This document shows, piece after piece, positions 47,430 through 56,957 of a DNA stretch of 64,000 nt. Both the position numbers and the translations under genes were made by a program. Source of the DNA: P52-10 sp041397365. Lineage in GTDB: Bacteria; Pseudomonadota; Alphaproteobacteria; Rhizobiales; Xanthobacteraceae. The notes under the pieces are model-generated. The model searched no databases, was not told the origin of the DNA, and saw only the letters and a list, made by a program, of their open reading frames with translations. Location of the stretch: NCBI GenBank assembly GCA_041397365.1, contig JAWKWT010000001.1, positions 62,001 to 126,000 of the forward strand. The letters run 5' to 3'. The stretch's first letter is position 1; each line of letters begins with the position of its first letter.

Positions 47430-48317
47430 TTATCGCTTCAGCGCCCGCAGATGGTTGACGATGCCGGAGAAATCATCGCCGTCGTGGCCCTCCGCATTGA
47501 ACGTCGCGTAAATCTGCTCGGCATGCGCGCCGAGCGGGGTCGCGGCGCCCGCAGCCGACGCCGCCTCCTGCGACAGCTTCAGGTCCTTGAGCATCAGCGC
47601 CGCCGAGAAGCCGGGTTTGTAACCATTATTGGCGGGTGACGCGGGCACCGGCCCCGGCACCGGACAATAGCTGGTGATCGACCAGCATTGCCCCGACGAG
47701 GTGGAGGCGACGTCGAACAACGCCTGATGCGACAGGCCGAGCTTTTCCGCCAGCGCGAACGCCTCGCTGACGCCGATCATCGAAATGCCGAGGATCATGT
47801 TGTTGCAGATTTTCGCCGCCTGCCCCGCGCCGGCGTCGCCGCAATGGACGATCCGCTTGCCCATCGCCTCCAGCACCGGCTTCGCCGCCGCGAACGCTTC
47901 CACGCTGCCGCCGGCCATGAAGGTCAGCGTCGCGCCCTGCGCGCCGCCGACGCCGCCCGACACCGGCGCATCGATCGACGGCAATTTTCGCGCGGCGGCC
48001 AGCGCATGCGCCTTGCGCGCACTCTCGACATCGATGGTCGAACAATCGATCAGCAGCGCACCCGCCTTCGCCGCCGGCACGATCTCGCTCCAGACCGCCA
48101 GCACATGCTTGCCCGCCGGCAGCATGGTGATGACGACATCCGCATCCTTGACCGCATCGATCGCGGACGCGGCGATCGTAACACCCTCCGCCTTCGCCGC
48201 CTCGCATGAGGCCGCGACCAGATCGAAGCCTGTGACCTTGTGTCCGGCCTTGAGCAGATTGGCGGCCATCGGTCCGCCCATATTGCCCAATCCGACGACG
48301 GCGACGGTCTTGCTCAT
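47430..48317 (-). CDS. mmsB: 3-Hydroxyisobutyrate dehydrogenase
   Basis: 295-residue NAD-dependent enzyme of valine catabolism. VAVVGLGNMGGPMAANLLK is the Rossmann motif, DAPVSGGVGGA the substrate signature, and GDAGAGQAAKICNN holds the catalytic lysine. GGGAGAAATGAC precedes ATG 48317. Last gene of the operon with the hydrolase (1-bp gap) and the acyl-CoA dehydrogenase. Confidence 0.93.
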   Translation of the reverse strand: MSKTVAVVGLGNMGGPMAANLLKAGHKVTGFDLVAASCEAAKAEGVTIAASAIDAVKDADVVITMLPAGKHVLAVWSEIVPAAKAGALLIDCSTIDVESARKAHALAAARKLPSIDAPVSGGVGGAQGATLTFMAGGSVEAFAAAKPVLEAMGKRIVHCGDAGAGQAAKICNNMILGISMIGVSEAFALAEKLGLSHQALFDVASTSSGQCWSITSYCPVPGPVPASPANNGYKPGFSAALMLKDLKLSQEAASAAGAATPLGAHAEQIYATFNAEGHDGDDFSGIVNHLRALKR

Positions 48318-48318
48318 G

Positions 48319-49413
48319 TCATTTCTCCCGAGCCGGAAACACCAGTTCATCCGCGCCGCGCGGCGCGAAATATGCGTCGATCATCTCCGGCGTCACCTCG
48401 GCGAGACTCGCCGGCTCCCATTTCGGCGAGCGATCCTTGTCGATCACCGCCGCGCGAATGCCTTCCGGAAAATCGTGCCCGGCGAAAATGCCTAGCGCCG
48501 CGCCATATTCGCGCTTCAAACATTCGCGCAATGATTTCGACGCCTTCGCGTCGTCGAGCAGCCGCAGGGCGAGCTTCAGGCTGGTCGGAGATTTCTCGCG
48601 CAGCGAGCGCGCGGTCGCCTGCGCGAAATCCGAGACGTCCCGCTCGAACGCCGCGATGATCTCCGCCGCGTCGTCATGCGCCATCGCCGCATCGATCAGC
48701 GCGCGATGCTCCTCGACCGGCACCGGCGCGCGCGCCATGGCGAAATGCGCGAGCACGCCGCGAACCATTCCGTTGGTGGCCTTTGGACCAAGCCGCGCCA
48801 GCGCCTGACGCAGCGTCGCGAGCTTATCCGACGCGACGGCAACATCGGCGAAACGGCAATGGATCGCTTCCGCCGCGTTCATCGACTGGCCGGTGAGGCC
48901 GTAATAGCGGCCGAGCCGCCCCGGCGCGCGCGACAGCAGCCATGTCGCGCCGACATCCGGGAAAAAGCCGATGCCCGTTTCCGGCGTCGCCAGCCGCGTG
49001 CGCTCTGTCACCACCCGATGCTGGGCGTGCGCCGACAGGCCGACGCCGCCGCCCATGACGATGCCGTCCATGAACGCCACGAATGGCTTTCGCAATTCCG
49101 CGAGCCGCACGTCGAGAATGTACTCCTCGCGCCAGAAAATCTTGCCGAGGTCGCCGCCGGCGCGAATGCTTTCATACAGGCTGCGGATGTCGCCGCCGGC
49201 GCAAAGCCCGCGCTCGCCCGCGCCTTCCAGCAAAATGACGCCGACCGCCGGATCGGCCTCCATGCGATCGAGCGTGGCATTGATCGCGCGCACCATGCTC
49301 AGCGTCAGCGCGTTCAGCGCCTGCGGCCGGTTGAGCCGGATCACGCCCATCGCGCCTTCGGTGAAAACCTCGATCTCGTTCGGGGTCAGCGTCGCGCCCG
49401 CGGCGTCCGTCAT
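48319..49413 (-). CDS. 3-Hydroxyisobutyryl-CoA hydrolase-like crotonase
   Basis: 364-residue crotonase longer than typical hydratases, as for 3-hydroxyisobutyryl-CoA hydrolases. LNRPQALNALTLSM, GAGERGLCAGGDIRSLY, and GIVMGGGVGLSAHAQHR followed by PETGIGFFPDVGATW match that group. Its ATG overlaps the upstream acyl-CoA dehydrogenase stop (49410-49413). It converts 3-hydroxyisobutyryl-CoA to the free acid used by mmsB. Confidence 0.9.
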   Translation of the reverse strand: MTDAAGATLTPNEIEVFTEGAMGVIRLNRPQALNALTLSMVRAINATLDRMEADPAVGVILLEGAGERGLCAGGDIRSLYESIRAGGDLGKIFWREEYILDVRLAELRKPFVAFMDGIVMGGGVGLSAHAQHRVVTERTRLATPETGIGFFPDVGATWLLSRAPGRLGRYYGLTGQSMNAAEAIHCRFADVAVASDKLATLRQALARLGPKATNGMVRGVLAHFAMARAPVPVEEHRALIDAAMAHDDAAEIIAAFERDVSDFAQATARSLREKSPTSLKLALRLLDDAKASKSLRECLKREYGAALGIFAGHDFPEGIRAAVIDKDRSPKWEPASLAEVTPEMIDAYFAPRGADELVFPAREK

Positions 49414-50558
49414 CGTCCAGCCTCGACCAGCTTGCGGGCCACGATCACCCGCATGATTTCATTGGTGCCTTCGAGAATCTGATGCACGCGCAGGTCGCGC
49501 ACGATCTTCTCGATGCCATAGGCGGAGAGATATCCGTAGCCGCCATGCAGTTGCAATGCCTGATTGGCGACCTCGAATCCGGTATCGGTCGCAAAGCGCT
49601 TGGCCATCGCGCAACGCATCGTCACATCGGCGTCGCCGCGATCATAGGCCGCGGCCGCCGAATAAAGGAACGTCCGCGCGACTTCGAGTTCCGTCGCCAT
49701 GTCGGCGAGGCGGAACTGAAGCGCCTGCAATTCGTCGAGCCGCTTGCCGAACGCTTTTCGCTCGCGCGCATAGCCGAGCGTCGCATCCAGCGCCGCCTGC
49801 GCGCCGCCGAGCGAGCAGGCGCCGATGTTCAGCCGTCCGCCGTCGAGCCCGGCCATGGCGATGCGAAATCCCATGCCCTCCTCGCCGATCCGGTCGGCGA
49901 CCGGCACGCGCACGTCCTCGAAGATCACCGCGCGCGTCGGCTGCGCATTCCAGCCCATCTTGCGCTCGTTCGGGCCGAACGAGAGCCCCGCCGCCTTGCC
50001 ATCGACGATCAGCGTCGAGATGCCGCCCGGCCCGTCGCCGCCGGTGCGCGCCATCACCACATAAAGGTCCGTCGCGCCGCCGCCGGAGATGAACTGCTTG
50101 GTGCCGTTCAGCACGTAATGATCGCCGTCGCGCCGCGCGGTGGTGCGCAGCGCCGCCGCGTCGGAGCCCGCGCCGGGCTCCGTGAGGCAATAGCTCGCCA
50201 GCGTCTCCATGCTTGCGAGCTTCGGCAGATAGCGCTTGCGCTGGTCGGCGGAGCCATAGGCGTCGATCATCCACGCCGCCATGTTGTGGATCGAGATATA
50301 GGCTGACACGGTGGGGCAGCCTTGCGCCAGCGCCTCGAAGATCAACGCAGCGTCGAGCCGGGTGAGGCCGGAGCCGCCGACATCGTCGCGGATGTAGATC
50401 CCGCCCATGCCGAGCGCGGCGGCCTCGCGCAGCACATCCACCGGGAAATGCCGCTGCTCGTCCCATTGCAGCGCGAACGGCGCGATTTTCTCGGCGGCGA
50501 AGGCGCTCGCGGTCTCGCGCAGCGCGATCTGGTCTTCAGGCAGGGCAAACAATTTCAT
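49410..50558 (-). CDS. Isobutyryl-CoA dehydrogenase-like acyl-CoA dehydrogenase
   Basis: 382-residue acyl-CoA dehydrogenase. FALPEDQIALRETASAF at the N-terminus, CLTEPGAGSDAAALRTTAR, GTKQFISGGGATDLYVVMA and QLHGGYGYLSAYGIEK suit the isobutyryl/short-branched group. It is first in the valine operon. The order dehydrogenase-hydrolase-mmsB reproduces three consecutive steps; the hydratase step may be served by another crotonase in the window. Confidence 0.9.
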   Translation of the reverse strand: MKLFALPEDQIALRETASAFAAEKIAPFALQWDEQRHFPVDVLREAAALGMGGIYIRDDVGGSGLTRLDAALIFEALAQGCPTVSAYISIHNMAAWMIDAYGSADQRKRYLPKLASMETLASYCLTEPGAGSDAAALRTTARRDGDHYVLNGTKQFISGGGATDLYVVMARTGGDGPGGISTLIVDGKAAGLSFGPNERKMGWNAQPTRAVIFEDVRVPVADRIGEEGMGFRIAMAGLDGGRLNIGACSLGGAQAALDATLGYARERKAFGKRLDELQALQFRLADMATELEVARTFLYSAAAAYDRGDADVTMRCAMAKRFATDTGFEVANQALQLHGGYGYLSAYGIEKIVRDLRVHQILEGTNEIMRVIVARKLVEAGR

Positions 50559-50665
50559 GCGGCGTCACATCCGGTCGCGCCGGCTCCACGCGAGCGGGCG
50601 GTCGCGGCGCCTAGGTTCGCATGCCCGGCGGTGAATGCAAGAGCCGCGACGATGCTGCGAAGCCG

Positions 50666-51271
50666 TTACGTCTTGCCGGTGGAGATCGCGCCGATGACGA
50701 AGTCGATCATCTGATCGAGCGTCGGGTCCGGCTTGTCCGCATATTCGGCGATCTTCTGCGGATCGAAGAACCGGCACATCGCGGTGCAGAGGCAACTGGC
50801 CGCGACCTCGACATCGCCGACACGAAACTGCCCGGCCTGCACACCCTCAGCGATGACCTTTGCAACCGCCGCGCCCAGCCGTTCGATATGCGCCTCGCAG
50901 CTCTCCCAGTTCTCCTCCATCGCGTAAGCCACCATCTCGTGCAGCTTCGCGTCGCCGACATAACGCTCGGCGTTCATGTGATGGATCGCCGCGAGCATCT
51001 TTCGCAAGCGCTCTTTCGGAGAGGACGGCGCGGCGGCAATGGTTGCCACCGCAGCCTCGACCTCGCCCATCAGCAGATTGGCCACGCCCTCATGGATCGC
51101 CTTCTTCGAATCGAAGAAGCGATAGATATTGGCCGGGCTCATCTTCAGGATCTTGGCAATATCCGCCACGGTGGTCTTCTGATAGCCGATTTCACGGAAC
51201 AGCCGCTCCGCCGTTTGCAGAATGCGCGTGCGGGTGTCCGTTTCGGTGGGTGCGATCGCGAGCGACATCAT
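50666..51271 (-). CDS. TetR-family regulator of the efflux operon
   Basis: 201-residue repressor. N-terminal HTH TRILQTAERLFREIGYQKTT followed by VADIAKILKMSPANIYRFF. The C-terminal ligand domain is of the COG1309 type. It begins 25 bp after the RND gene stop and is probably the third gene of the same transcript. The likely operator is the palindrome at 55629-55650. Confidence 0.9.
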   Translation of the reverse strand: MMSLAIAPTETDTRTRILQTAERLFREIGYQKTTVADIAKILKMSPANIYRFFDSKKAIHEGVANLLMGEVEAAVATIAAAPSSPKERLRKMLAAIHHMNAERYVGDAKLHEMVAYAMEENWESCEAHIERLGAAVAKVIAEGVQAGQFRVGDVEVAASCLCTAMCRFFDPQKIAEYADKPDPTLDQMIDFVIGAISTGKT

Positions 51272-51296
51272 ACGGACCTATATGGGGAGAGTTCGG

Positions 51297-54200
51297 TCAT
51301 TCCGCAGCCATCGCCAGCGTGTGTTGCGCCTGTCCCTCCGGCGCATCCTGTGCCTCAGCGTCCGTCTTCGGCAGACCGCCGTCAAGGCTCTTGCGAAACC
51401 ACAGCGCATAGAGTCCCGGCAGGAACAGGAGCGTCAGGAAGGTCGCGACGAACAGACCGCCCATGATGGTGATCGCCATCGGCCCCCAGAACGCCGACCG
51501 AGACAGCGGGATCATCGCCAGGATCGCAGCCGCGGCCGTCAGCACCACCGGCCTCGCGCGGCGGACGGTGGCTTCGATGATCGCGGTGCGGCGCGTCGCG
51601 CCCTGCATCATCTCCGTGTCGATCTGATCGACCAGAATGACGGCGTTGCGCATAATCATGCCGGCCAGCGCGATCAATCCGAGCAGCGCGACGAAGCCGA
51701 AAGGCTGTCCGGTGACGAGAAGGCCGAAGGCCGCGCCGACGATGCCGAGCGGCGCGGTGAGAAACACCAGGAACATTTTCGAAAAGCTCTGCAACTGGAT
51801 CATCAGCAGCATCAGCATGACGACCAGCATCACCGGGAACAGCATCGCCAGCGAGGCATTGCCCTTCTGCGACTCCTCGATCGCGCCGCCCATCTCCAGC
51901 CGGTAGCCGGGCTCGAGCTTCTCGCTGATGCCCTTCAGCTTCGCCCACACCGCGGTCGACACGTCCGGGGCCTGCGCGCCGTCGACCACGTCGGAGCGGA
52001 CCGTGATCGACATATCGCGATTGCGCCGCCAAAGAATCGGCTCCTCGTGGCTGTATTCGATCTTCGCGATCTGCGAGAGCGGCACCGCAATGCCGTTGCG
52101 CGAGAAGATCGTCAGATCGCCAACCTTGCCGAGATCGAGCCGCTCGGACGATATCGCGCGCGCCACCACCGCGACCTTCTCGACGCCGTCGCGAACCGTC
52201 GTCACCGCGGTGCCGGAGATCAGCAGGCTCAGCGCCTGCGACACGTCCTGCGGCGTCATGCCGAGGGAGCGCGCGCGTTCCTGATCCACGACCAGCTTCA
52301 GATACGGCGTCTGTTCGTTCCAGTCGAGCTGCGGCTCGATCAGCCGCTTCTCGGTCCGCATCACATCGCGGATCTGATAGGCGACCTCGCGCACCTTGTG
52401 CGTGTCCGGCCCGACGATGCGGAACTGCACGGGAAAGCCGACCGGCGGGCCGAAATTGAAGCGGTCAACGCGGACACGCGCCTGCGTCAGCGCGCCGTCG
52501 GCGGCGGCCTTCTCGATCCGTGCCTTGATGCGCTCGCGCCCCGGCACGTCCTTCGCGACAATCACGATCTCGGCGAAAGCTTCGTTCGGCAGTTGCGGGT
52601 TGAGGCCGAGCCAGAAGCGCGGCGAGCCCTGGCCGATATAGGTCGTGTAGGTGACGATGTCCTTGTCGTCGACGAGCAGTTTCTCCGCCTCTTTCGCCGT
52701 CGCGGCGGTGACGTTGAACGCCGTTCCCTCCGGCATGCGCAATTGCAGGAACAGTTCGGGCCGCTCCGACAGCGGGAAGAATTGCTGCTGCACGCGGCCG
52801 AAGGCGAGGATCGACACGGCGAACAGCACAAGCGTTGCGATCACCACCTTGATACGGTGTTCGACGCACCAGGCGATCAGCCGCCGCAGGCGATTGTAGG
52901 TCGGCGTCTCGTAGATCGCATGCGGATCGTGATGCGCAGCGCCGTGCGCGGCGAAATTCGGCAGCAGCTTGACGCCGATATAGGGCGTGAAGATCACCGC
53001 GACGAACCACGACGCGATCAGCGCAATGGTCACGATCCAGAAAATGCCGCCCGCATATTCGCCGGTGGCGGAGGCGGCGAGGCCGATCGGCAGAAAGCCC
53101 GCGGCGGTAATCAGCGTGCCGGTCAGCATCGGAAAGGCGGTCGAATCCCAGGCGAAGGACGCGGCCTTCAGCCGCTCGACGCCCTGCTCCATCTTCACCA
53201 CCATCATCTCGACGGCGATGATGGCGTCGTCGACCAGCAGGCCCAGCGCGATGATGAGCGCGCCGAGCGTGATCCGGTGCAGGTCCAGCCCCATCAGGTT
53301 CATGATGACGAAGACGATCGCCAGCACCAAAGGCACCGAGGTCGCGACCACGATGCCGGTGCGCCAGCCAAGCGAGAGGAACGAGACCGCCAGCACGATC
53401 GCCAGCGCCTCAAGGAAGGCGCGCACGAATTCCTTGATCGCGTGATCGACCACCTGCGGCTGATCCGCGATCTGCTCGATCTCGATGCCGACCGGCACGG
53501 TCTTCATGAACGCAGCGGTCGCGGCCTTCTGGTCCTCGCCGAGCTGAAGCAGGTTGCCGCCCTTGGCCATCACCACGCCGACGCCCAGCGCCGGCTTGCC
53601 GCGCTGGCGCACCATGTAGTCGGACGGGTCCTCGAAGCCGCGCGTGACGGTTGCGATGTCGCCCAACCGGAACACGCGGCCGTTGGCTTCGACCGGCGTC
53701 GCGGCCACCGCGTCCGCGCCGTCGAGCGCACCCGTCACCCGCAGGGGCACGCGCTGCGACGAGGTTTCGACCACGCCGGCCGGCGCGACCACATTCTGCT
53801 TTGCGAGCGAATCGAACAGCGCCTGCGGCGTGACACCGAGCGTCGCCAGCTTGGCGTGCGAGAACTCGACATAGATGCGTTCGTCCTGAACGCCGTAGAG
53901 GTTCACCTTGACGACATTCGGCACCTTCAACAGGTGTTGCCGCATCGCTTCGGCGACCTTTTTCAATTGCGCGTAGTCGGCGCCGTCGCCGGTCAGCATA
54001 TAAAGGATCGAATCGACGTCGCCGAATTCGTCGTTGACGATCGGCCCGATCACGCCGGCCGGCAACTCCGCGCGCAGATCGCTGAGCTTCTTGCGCATCA
54101 GGTAAAAGAGATTCGGCACCTCTTTCGGCGGCGTCGAATCCTTGAAGATCACCTGCATCGCCGAGAAGCCGGGCTTCGAATAGGTCTGCACGCGCTCGAA

Positions 54201-54452
54201 ATAGGGCAGCTCCTGGAGCTTCTTCTCCATCGGCTCCGCCACCTGCGCCTGCATCTCGGTCGCCGTCGCGCCCGGCCACATCACCGAAACGACCGCGAGC
54301 TTGATCGTAAAGGACGGGTCCTCGGAGCGGCCGAGCTGCCGGTAGGAAAAGAAGCCCGCGAGCGACAGCGCGATGATGAAGAACAGCACCAGCGGCTGGT
54401 GATGCACCGCCCATTCGGAGAGATTGAAACGGCGCATGGCCGGCTCCGTCAA
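51297..54452 (-). CDS. RND efflux transporter permease
   Basis: 1,051-residue inner-membrane RND pump of the AcrB/HAE1 superfamily. Two six-helix blocks with large periplasmic loops are seen. TM4-region segments LLVDDAIIAVEMMVVKMEQG and GLDLHRITLGALIIALG contain the family acidic pair, and a C-terminal block (GLIALAGMIMRNAVILVDQI) matches. Only 14 bp follow the MFP gene. Substrate unknown; probably toxic organics or drugs. Confidence 0.94.
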   Translation of the reverse strand: MTEPAMRRFNLSEWAVHHQPLVLFFIIALSLAGFFSYRQLGRSEDPSFTIKLAVVSVMWPGATATEMQAQVAEPMEKKLQELPYFERVQTYSKPGFSAMQVIFKDSTPPKEVPNLFYLMRKKLSDLRAELPAGVIGPIVNDEFGDVDSILYMLTGDGADYAQLKKVAEAMRQHLLKVPNVVKVNLYGVQDERIYVEFSHAKLATLGVTPQALFDSLAKQNVVAPAGVVETSSQRVPLRVTGALDGADAVAATPVEANGRVFRLGDIATVTRGFEDPSDYMVRQRGKPALGVGVVMAKGGNLLQLGEDQKAATAAFMKTVPVGIEIEQIADQPQVVDHAIKEFVRAFLEALAIVLAVSFLSLGWRTGIVVATSVPLVLAIVFVIMNLMGLDLHRITLGALIIALGLLVDDAIIAVEMMVVKMEQGVERLKAASFAWDSTAFPMLTGTLITAAGFLPIGLAASATGEYAGGIFWIVTIALIASWFVAVIFTPYIGVKLLPNFAAHGAAHHDPHAIYETPTYNRLRRLIAWCVEHRIKVVIATLVLFAVSILAFGRVQQQFFPLSERPELFLQLRMPEGTAFNVTAATAKEAEKLLVDDKDIVTYTTYIGQGSPRFWLGLNPQLPNEAFAEIVIVAKDVPGRERIKARIEKAAADGALTQARVRVDRFNFGPPVGFPVQFRIVGPDTHKVREVAYQIRDVMRTEKRLIEPQLDWNEQTPYLKLVVDQERARSLGMTPQDVSQALSLLISGTAVTTVRDGVEKVAVVARAISSERLDLGKVGDLTIFSRNGIAVPLSQIAKIEYSHEEPILWRRNRDMSITVRSDVVDGAQAPDVSTAVWAKLKGISEKLEPGYRLEMGGAIEESQKGNASLAMLFPVMLVVMLMLLMIQLQSFSKMFLVFLTAPLGIVGAAFGLLVTGQPFGFVALLGLIALAGMIMRNAVILVDQIDTEMMQGATRRTAIIEATVRRARPVVLTAAAAILAMIPLSRSAFWGPMAITIMGGLFVATFLTLLFLPGLYALWFRKSLDGGLPKTDAEAQDAPEGQAQHTLAMAAE

Positions 54453-54466
54453 TTTGGAGTTCCGAT

Positions 54467-55585
54467 TCAGAACGACAGGCTGGAGACGACGCGCACCTTC
54501 TGCGCGGGATCGAGCTTGTGGACGCCCATCGCCACCACGCTGTCGCCCTCGGCGACGCCGCCGGTGATGATCGCGTCGCGCGTCTCATAGCTTTTGACCG
54601 TGACCGGCTTCAGCTCGATCCGGCCGGTCGCCGCATCCGCGACGAACACCGACGCGCCCGCGCCCTGATTGAACACCGCCGACAGCGGCAGGCGCGCCAC
54701 GCGCTCGCTCGACGGCTCCGACAGCATCAAAGTCGCCGTCATGCCGAGCCTGATGCTGTCCGGCGCATCGGGAATCGAGAATTTCGCCAGATAGGTGCGG
54801 GTGGCGGCGTCGGCCGCCGGCGCGAGTTCACGCAATTTGGCGACATAGGTCTTGCCGGGCTCCGACCACAGCGACACCCGCGCCGTTCCCTGCCCGGCGC
54901 GGCCGACCAGCGTTTCCGGCAGCGCGACAACGACTTCCTTCTCCGCCATCCGCGCGATACGGACGACGCCCTGCCCGGCCGCAACCACCTGTCCGGGCTC
55001 GGCCGCGGTCGACATCACGACGCCGCGCGCATCGGCCAGCAGCGTCGCATAAGAAAGGTTGTTGCGGGTCAGCTCGACCGAACGCTCCGCGCGGGCGACG
55101 CGGCCCCGCGCCTCGGCTGCGGCGGCGCGCGCCTGCTCCATCTGCGCATCGGTGCTCCAGCCTTTCTTTCGCAGTTCCTGCGAGCGCCCCTCGGAGGCTT
55201 CCGCCTGCGCCAGCACGCCGGTCGCGGCGCGCAGCTCGGCTTCCGCCTGTTCGGCCTGAAGCTTCAGGTCGGCTTCGTCGAGCCTCGCCAGCGGCGTTCC
55301 TGCTTCAACGAGCTGGCCGACCTCGACCAGTCGCTTCGCCACCTTGCCGGCGACGCGGAAGCCGAGATCGTTCTCGATCCGCGGCCGGATGGTACCGACG
55401 AAGGAGCGGTCCGGCGTCTGCGGCTGATAGTGCACCTTGATGGTCAGCACCGGCCGATCGGGCGCGGCCTCTTCCTGGGCCTCGCTGTTGCAGCCGGCGA
55501 GCAGGAACGACACGATGGCCAGCAGAAGGAAGGTGAGGATCGGCACAGGAACCCGGCGGTCGAAAAGACGGCGGCTCTGGATCAT
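54467..55585 (-). CDS. RND efflux membrane fusion protein (lipoprotein)
   Basis: HlyD/AcrA-like periplasmic adaptor, about 372 residues from ATG 55585 with GGAG upstream. The signal ends in a lipobox (FLLLAIVSFLLAGC). Lipoyl-like halves surround a coiled coil (LKLQAEQAEAELRAATGVLA). The longer frame to 55654 would run through the operator and is rejected. First gene of the MFP-RND-TetR operon; no outer-membrane channel gene is present here. Confidence 0.92.
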   Translation of the reverse strand: MIQSRRLFDRRVPVPILTFLLLAIVSFLLAGCNSEAQEEAAPDRPVLTIKVHYQPQTPDRSFVGTIRPRIENDLGFRVAGKVAKRLVEVGQLVEAGTPLARLDEADLKLQAEQAEAELRAATGVLAQAEASEGRSQELRKKGWSTDAQMEQARAAAAEARGRVARAERSVELTRNNLSYATLLADARGVVMSTAAEPGQVVAAGQGVVRIARMAEKEVVVALPETLVGRAGQGTARVSLWSEPGKTYVAKLRELAPAADAATRTYLAKFSIPDAPDSIRLGMTATLMLSEPSSERVARLPLSAVFNQGAGASVFVADAATGRIELKPVTVKSYETRDAIITGGVAEGDSVVAMGVHKLDPAQKVRVVSSLSF

Positions 55586-55628
55586 GGATGGCGCTCCGAA
55601 AATCATTGACGCAAAATCATCTGAACAC

Positions 55629-55650
55629 TGACGAATGTCAATATTCGTCA
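55629..55650. promoter_or_regulatory. Probable TetR operator
   Basis: Perfect inverted repeat TGACGAAT-N6-ATTCGTCA, 44 bp upstream of the MFP start and between divergent operons. Its symmetry and 22-bp size suit a TetR dimer site. Confidence 0.75.
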
Positions 55651-55838
55651 GCAATCACGGTTTTGCGACGCAACATCTCCTCTCCGGCTTGCCGAAAGCC
55701 CGGCGAATATCCAATAAGCATCTGGAAAATATAAACTATTTCTATTTCGAATGGATCATTTCCGATCAGGCTTCCGCTGGCCCGCCGCTGCTGTTACCAA
55801 TTCCGCGCACTATTCCGTGTCGCCTGAAAGGTCGGGTC

Positions 55839-56951
55839 ATGACGGCTCATCTCTTCGATCCCATCACCATCGCGGGGGTCACGCTCCCGAACCGCATCAT
55901 CATCGCACCGATGTGCCAGTATTCAGCGACGCCGGACGGCACGGCGACCGACTGGCACACGATTCACCTCGGCCATCTGGCGCTGTCGGGCGCGGGCATG
56001 CTGGTGATCGAGGCCACGGCGGTCGAGGCGGCGGGGCGGATTTCGCCGCGCGATCTCGGCCTCTGGTCGGATGACAATGAGCGCGGCCTGGCGCAGGTGC
56101 TGGAAAAGGTCCGCGGCTATTCGGACATGCCGATCGCCATCCAGCTCGCGCATGCCGGGCGGAAAACCTCGCACCGCGTGCCGTGGGAAGGCGGCACCCA
56201 GATCAGGACCTCCGACGGCGGCTGGACATCCCATGCCCCCTCCGCGATTCCGTTCGCGCCGGACGGCGAAGCGCCGCACGCGCTCGACCGCGACGGCCTC
56301 GCCCGCGTCAGGGCCGCGTTCCGCAAAGCCGCCGAGCGCTCGGTGCGGATCGGCCTCGACGCCATCGAGATTCACAGCGCGCATGGCTACCTGCTGCACG
56401 AATTCCTCTCGCCCTTGTCCAACAAACGCGACGACCAATATGGCGGCTCGCTGGAAAACCGTTTGCGCTTCCCGCTCGAAGTGTTCGACGCGGTGCGTGA
56501 GGTGGTGCCGGCGCATGTCCCGCTCGGACTGCGCTATTCGGCGACGGACTTCTTCGAAGGCGGCTGGGACCTCGAACAGACGCTCGCCTATTCGCAGGAA
56601 CTGAAAAAGCGCGGATGCAGCTTCTTCGACGTATCGGGCGGCGGCCTGACGCCGCAGCAGAAGATTCCGCTCAGCCCCGGCTATCAGGTCCCATTTGCGG
56701 CCGCCGTGAAGCGCGAGACCGGCGTGCCCACCATGGCGGTCGGGCTCATCACCGAGCCTGAGCAGGCCGAAAGCATCGTCGCATCCGGACAGGCCGACAT
56801 GGTCGCGCTCGCGCGCGGCATTCTTTACGACGCCCGCTGGCCCTGGCACGCGGCGGCGAAGCTCGGCGCGAAGCTGCACGGGCCGAAGCAATATCTGCGC
56901 GCTCCGCCGCATACGGTGAAGGAGCTGTTCCATCCGGCCGCCGCAGGGTGA
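55839..56951 (+). CDS. Old yellow enzyme family NADH:flavin oxidoreductase
   Basis: 370-residue FMN ene-reductase of the YqjM/XenA type. RIIIAPMCQYSA binds FMN, QLAHAGRKTS contains the histidine region, and HSAHGYLLHEFLSPLSNKR is the substrate-site motif. ATG 55839 begins where family similarity begins; AAAGG lies upstream. It is divergent from the efflux operon and may share the TetR operator region. Likely reduces electrophilic alkenes. Confidence 0.92.
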   Translation: MTAHLFDPITIAGVTLPNRIIIAPMCQYSATPDGTATDWHTIHLGHLALSGAGMLVIEATAVEAAGRISPRDLGLWSDDNERGLAQVLEKVRGYSDMPIAIQLAHAGRKTSHRVPWEGGTQIRTSDGGWTSHAPSAIPFAPDGEAPHALDRDGLARVRAAFRKAAERSVRIGLDAIEIHSAHGYLLHEFLSPLSNKRDDQYGGSLENRLRFPLEVFDAVREVVPAHVPLGLRYSATDFFEGGWDLEQTLAYSQELKKRGCSFFDVSGGGLTPQQKIPLSPGYQVPFAAAVKRETGVPTMAVGLITEPEQAESIVASGQADMVALARGILYDARWPWHAAAKLGAKLHGPKQYLRAPPHTVKELFHPAAAG

Positions 56952-56957
56952 ACGCGA

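Noticed and set aside
51222..54590. 1,122-residue plus-strand frame
   Set aside because: It is antisense to the RND permease, has arginine/histidine/aspartate-rich low-complexity composition typical of a shadow frame in GC-rich DNA, and no family motif.
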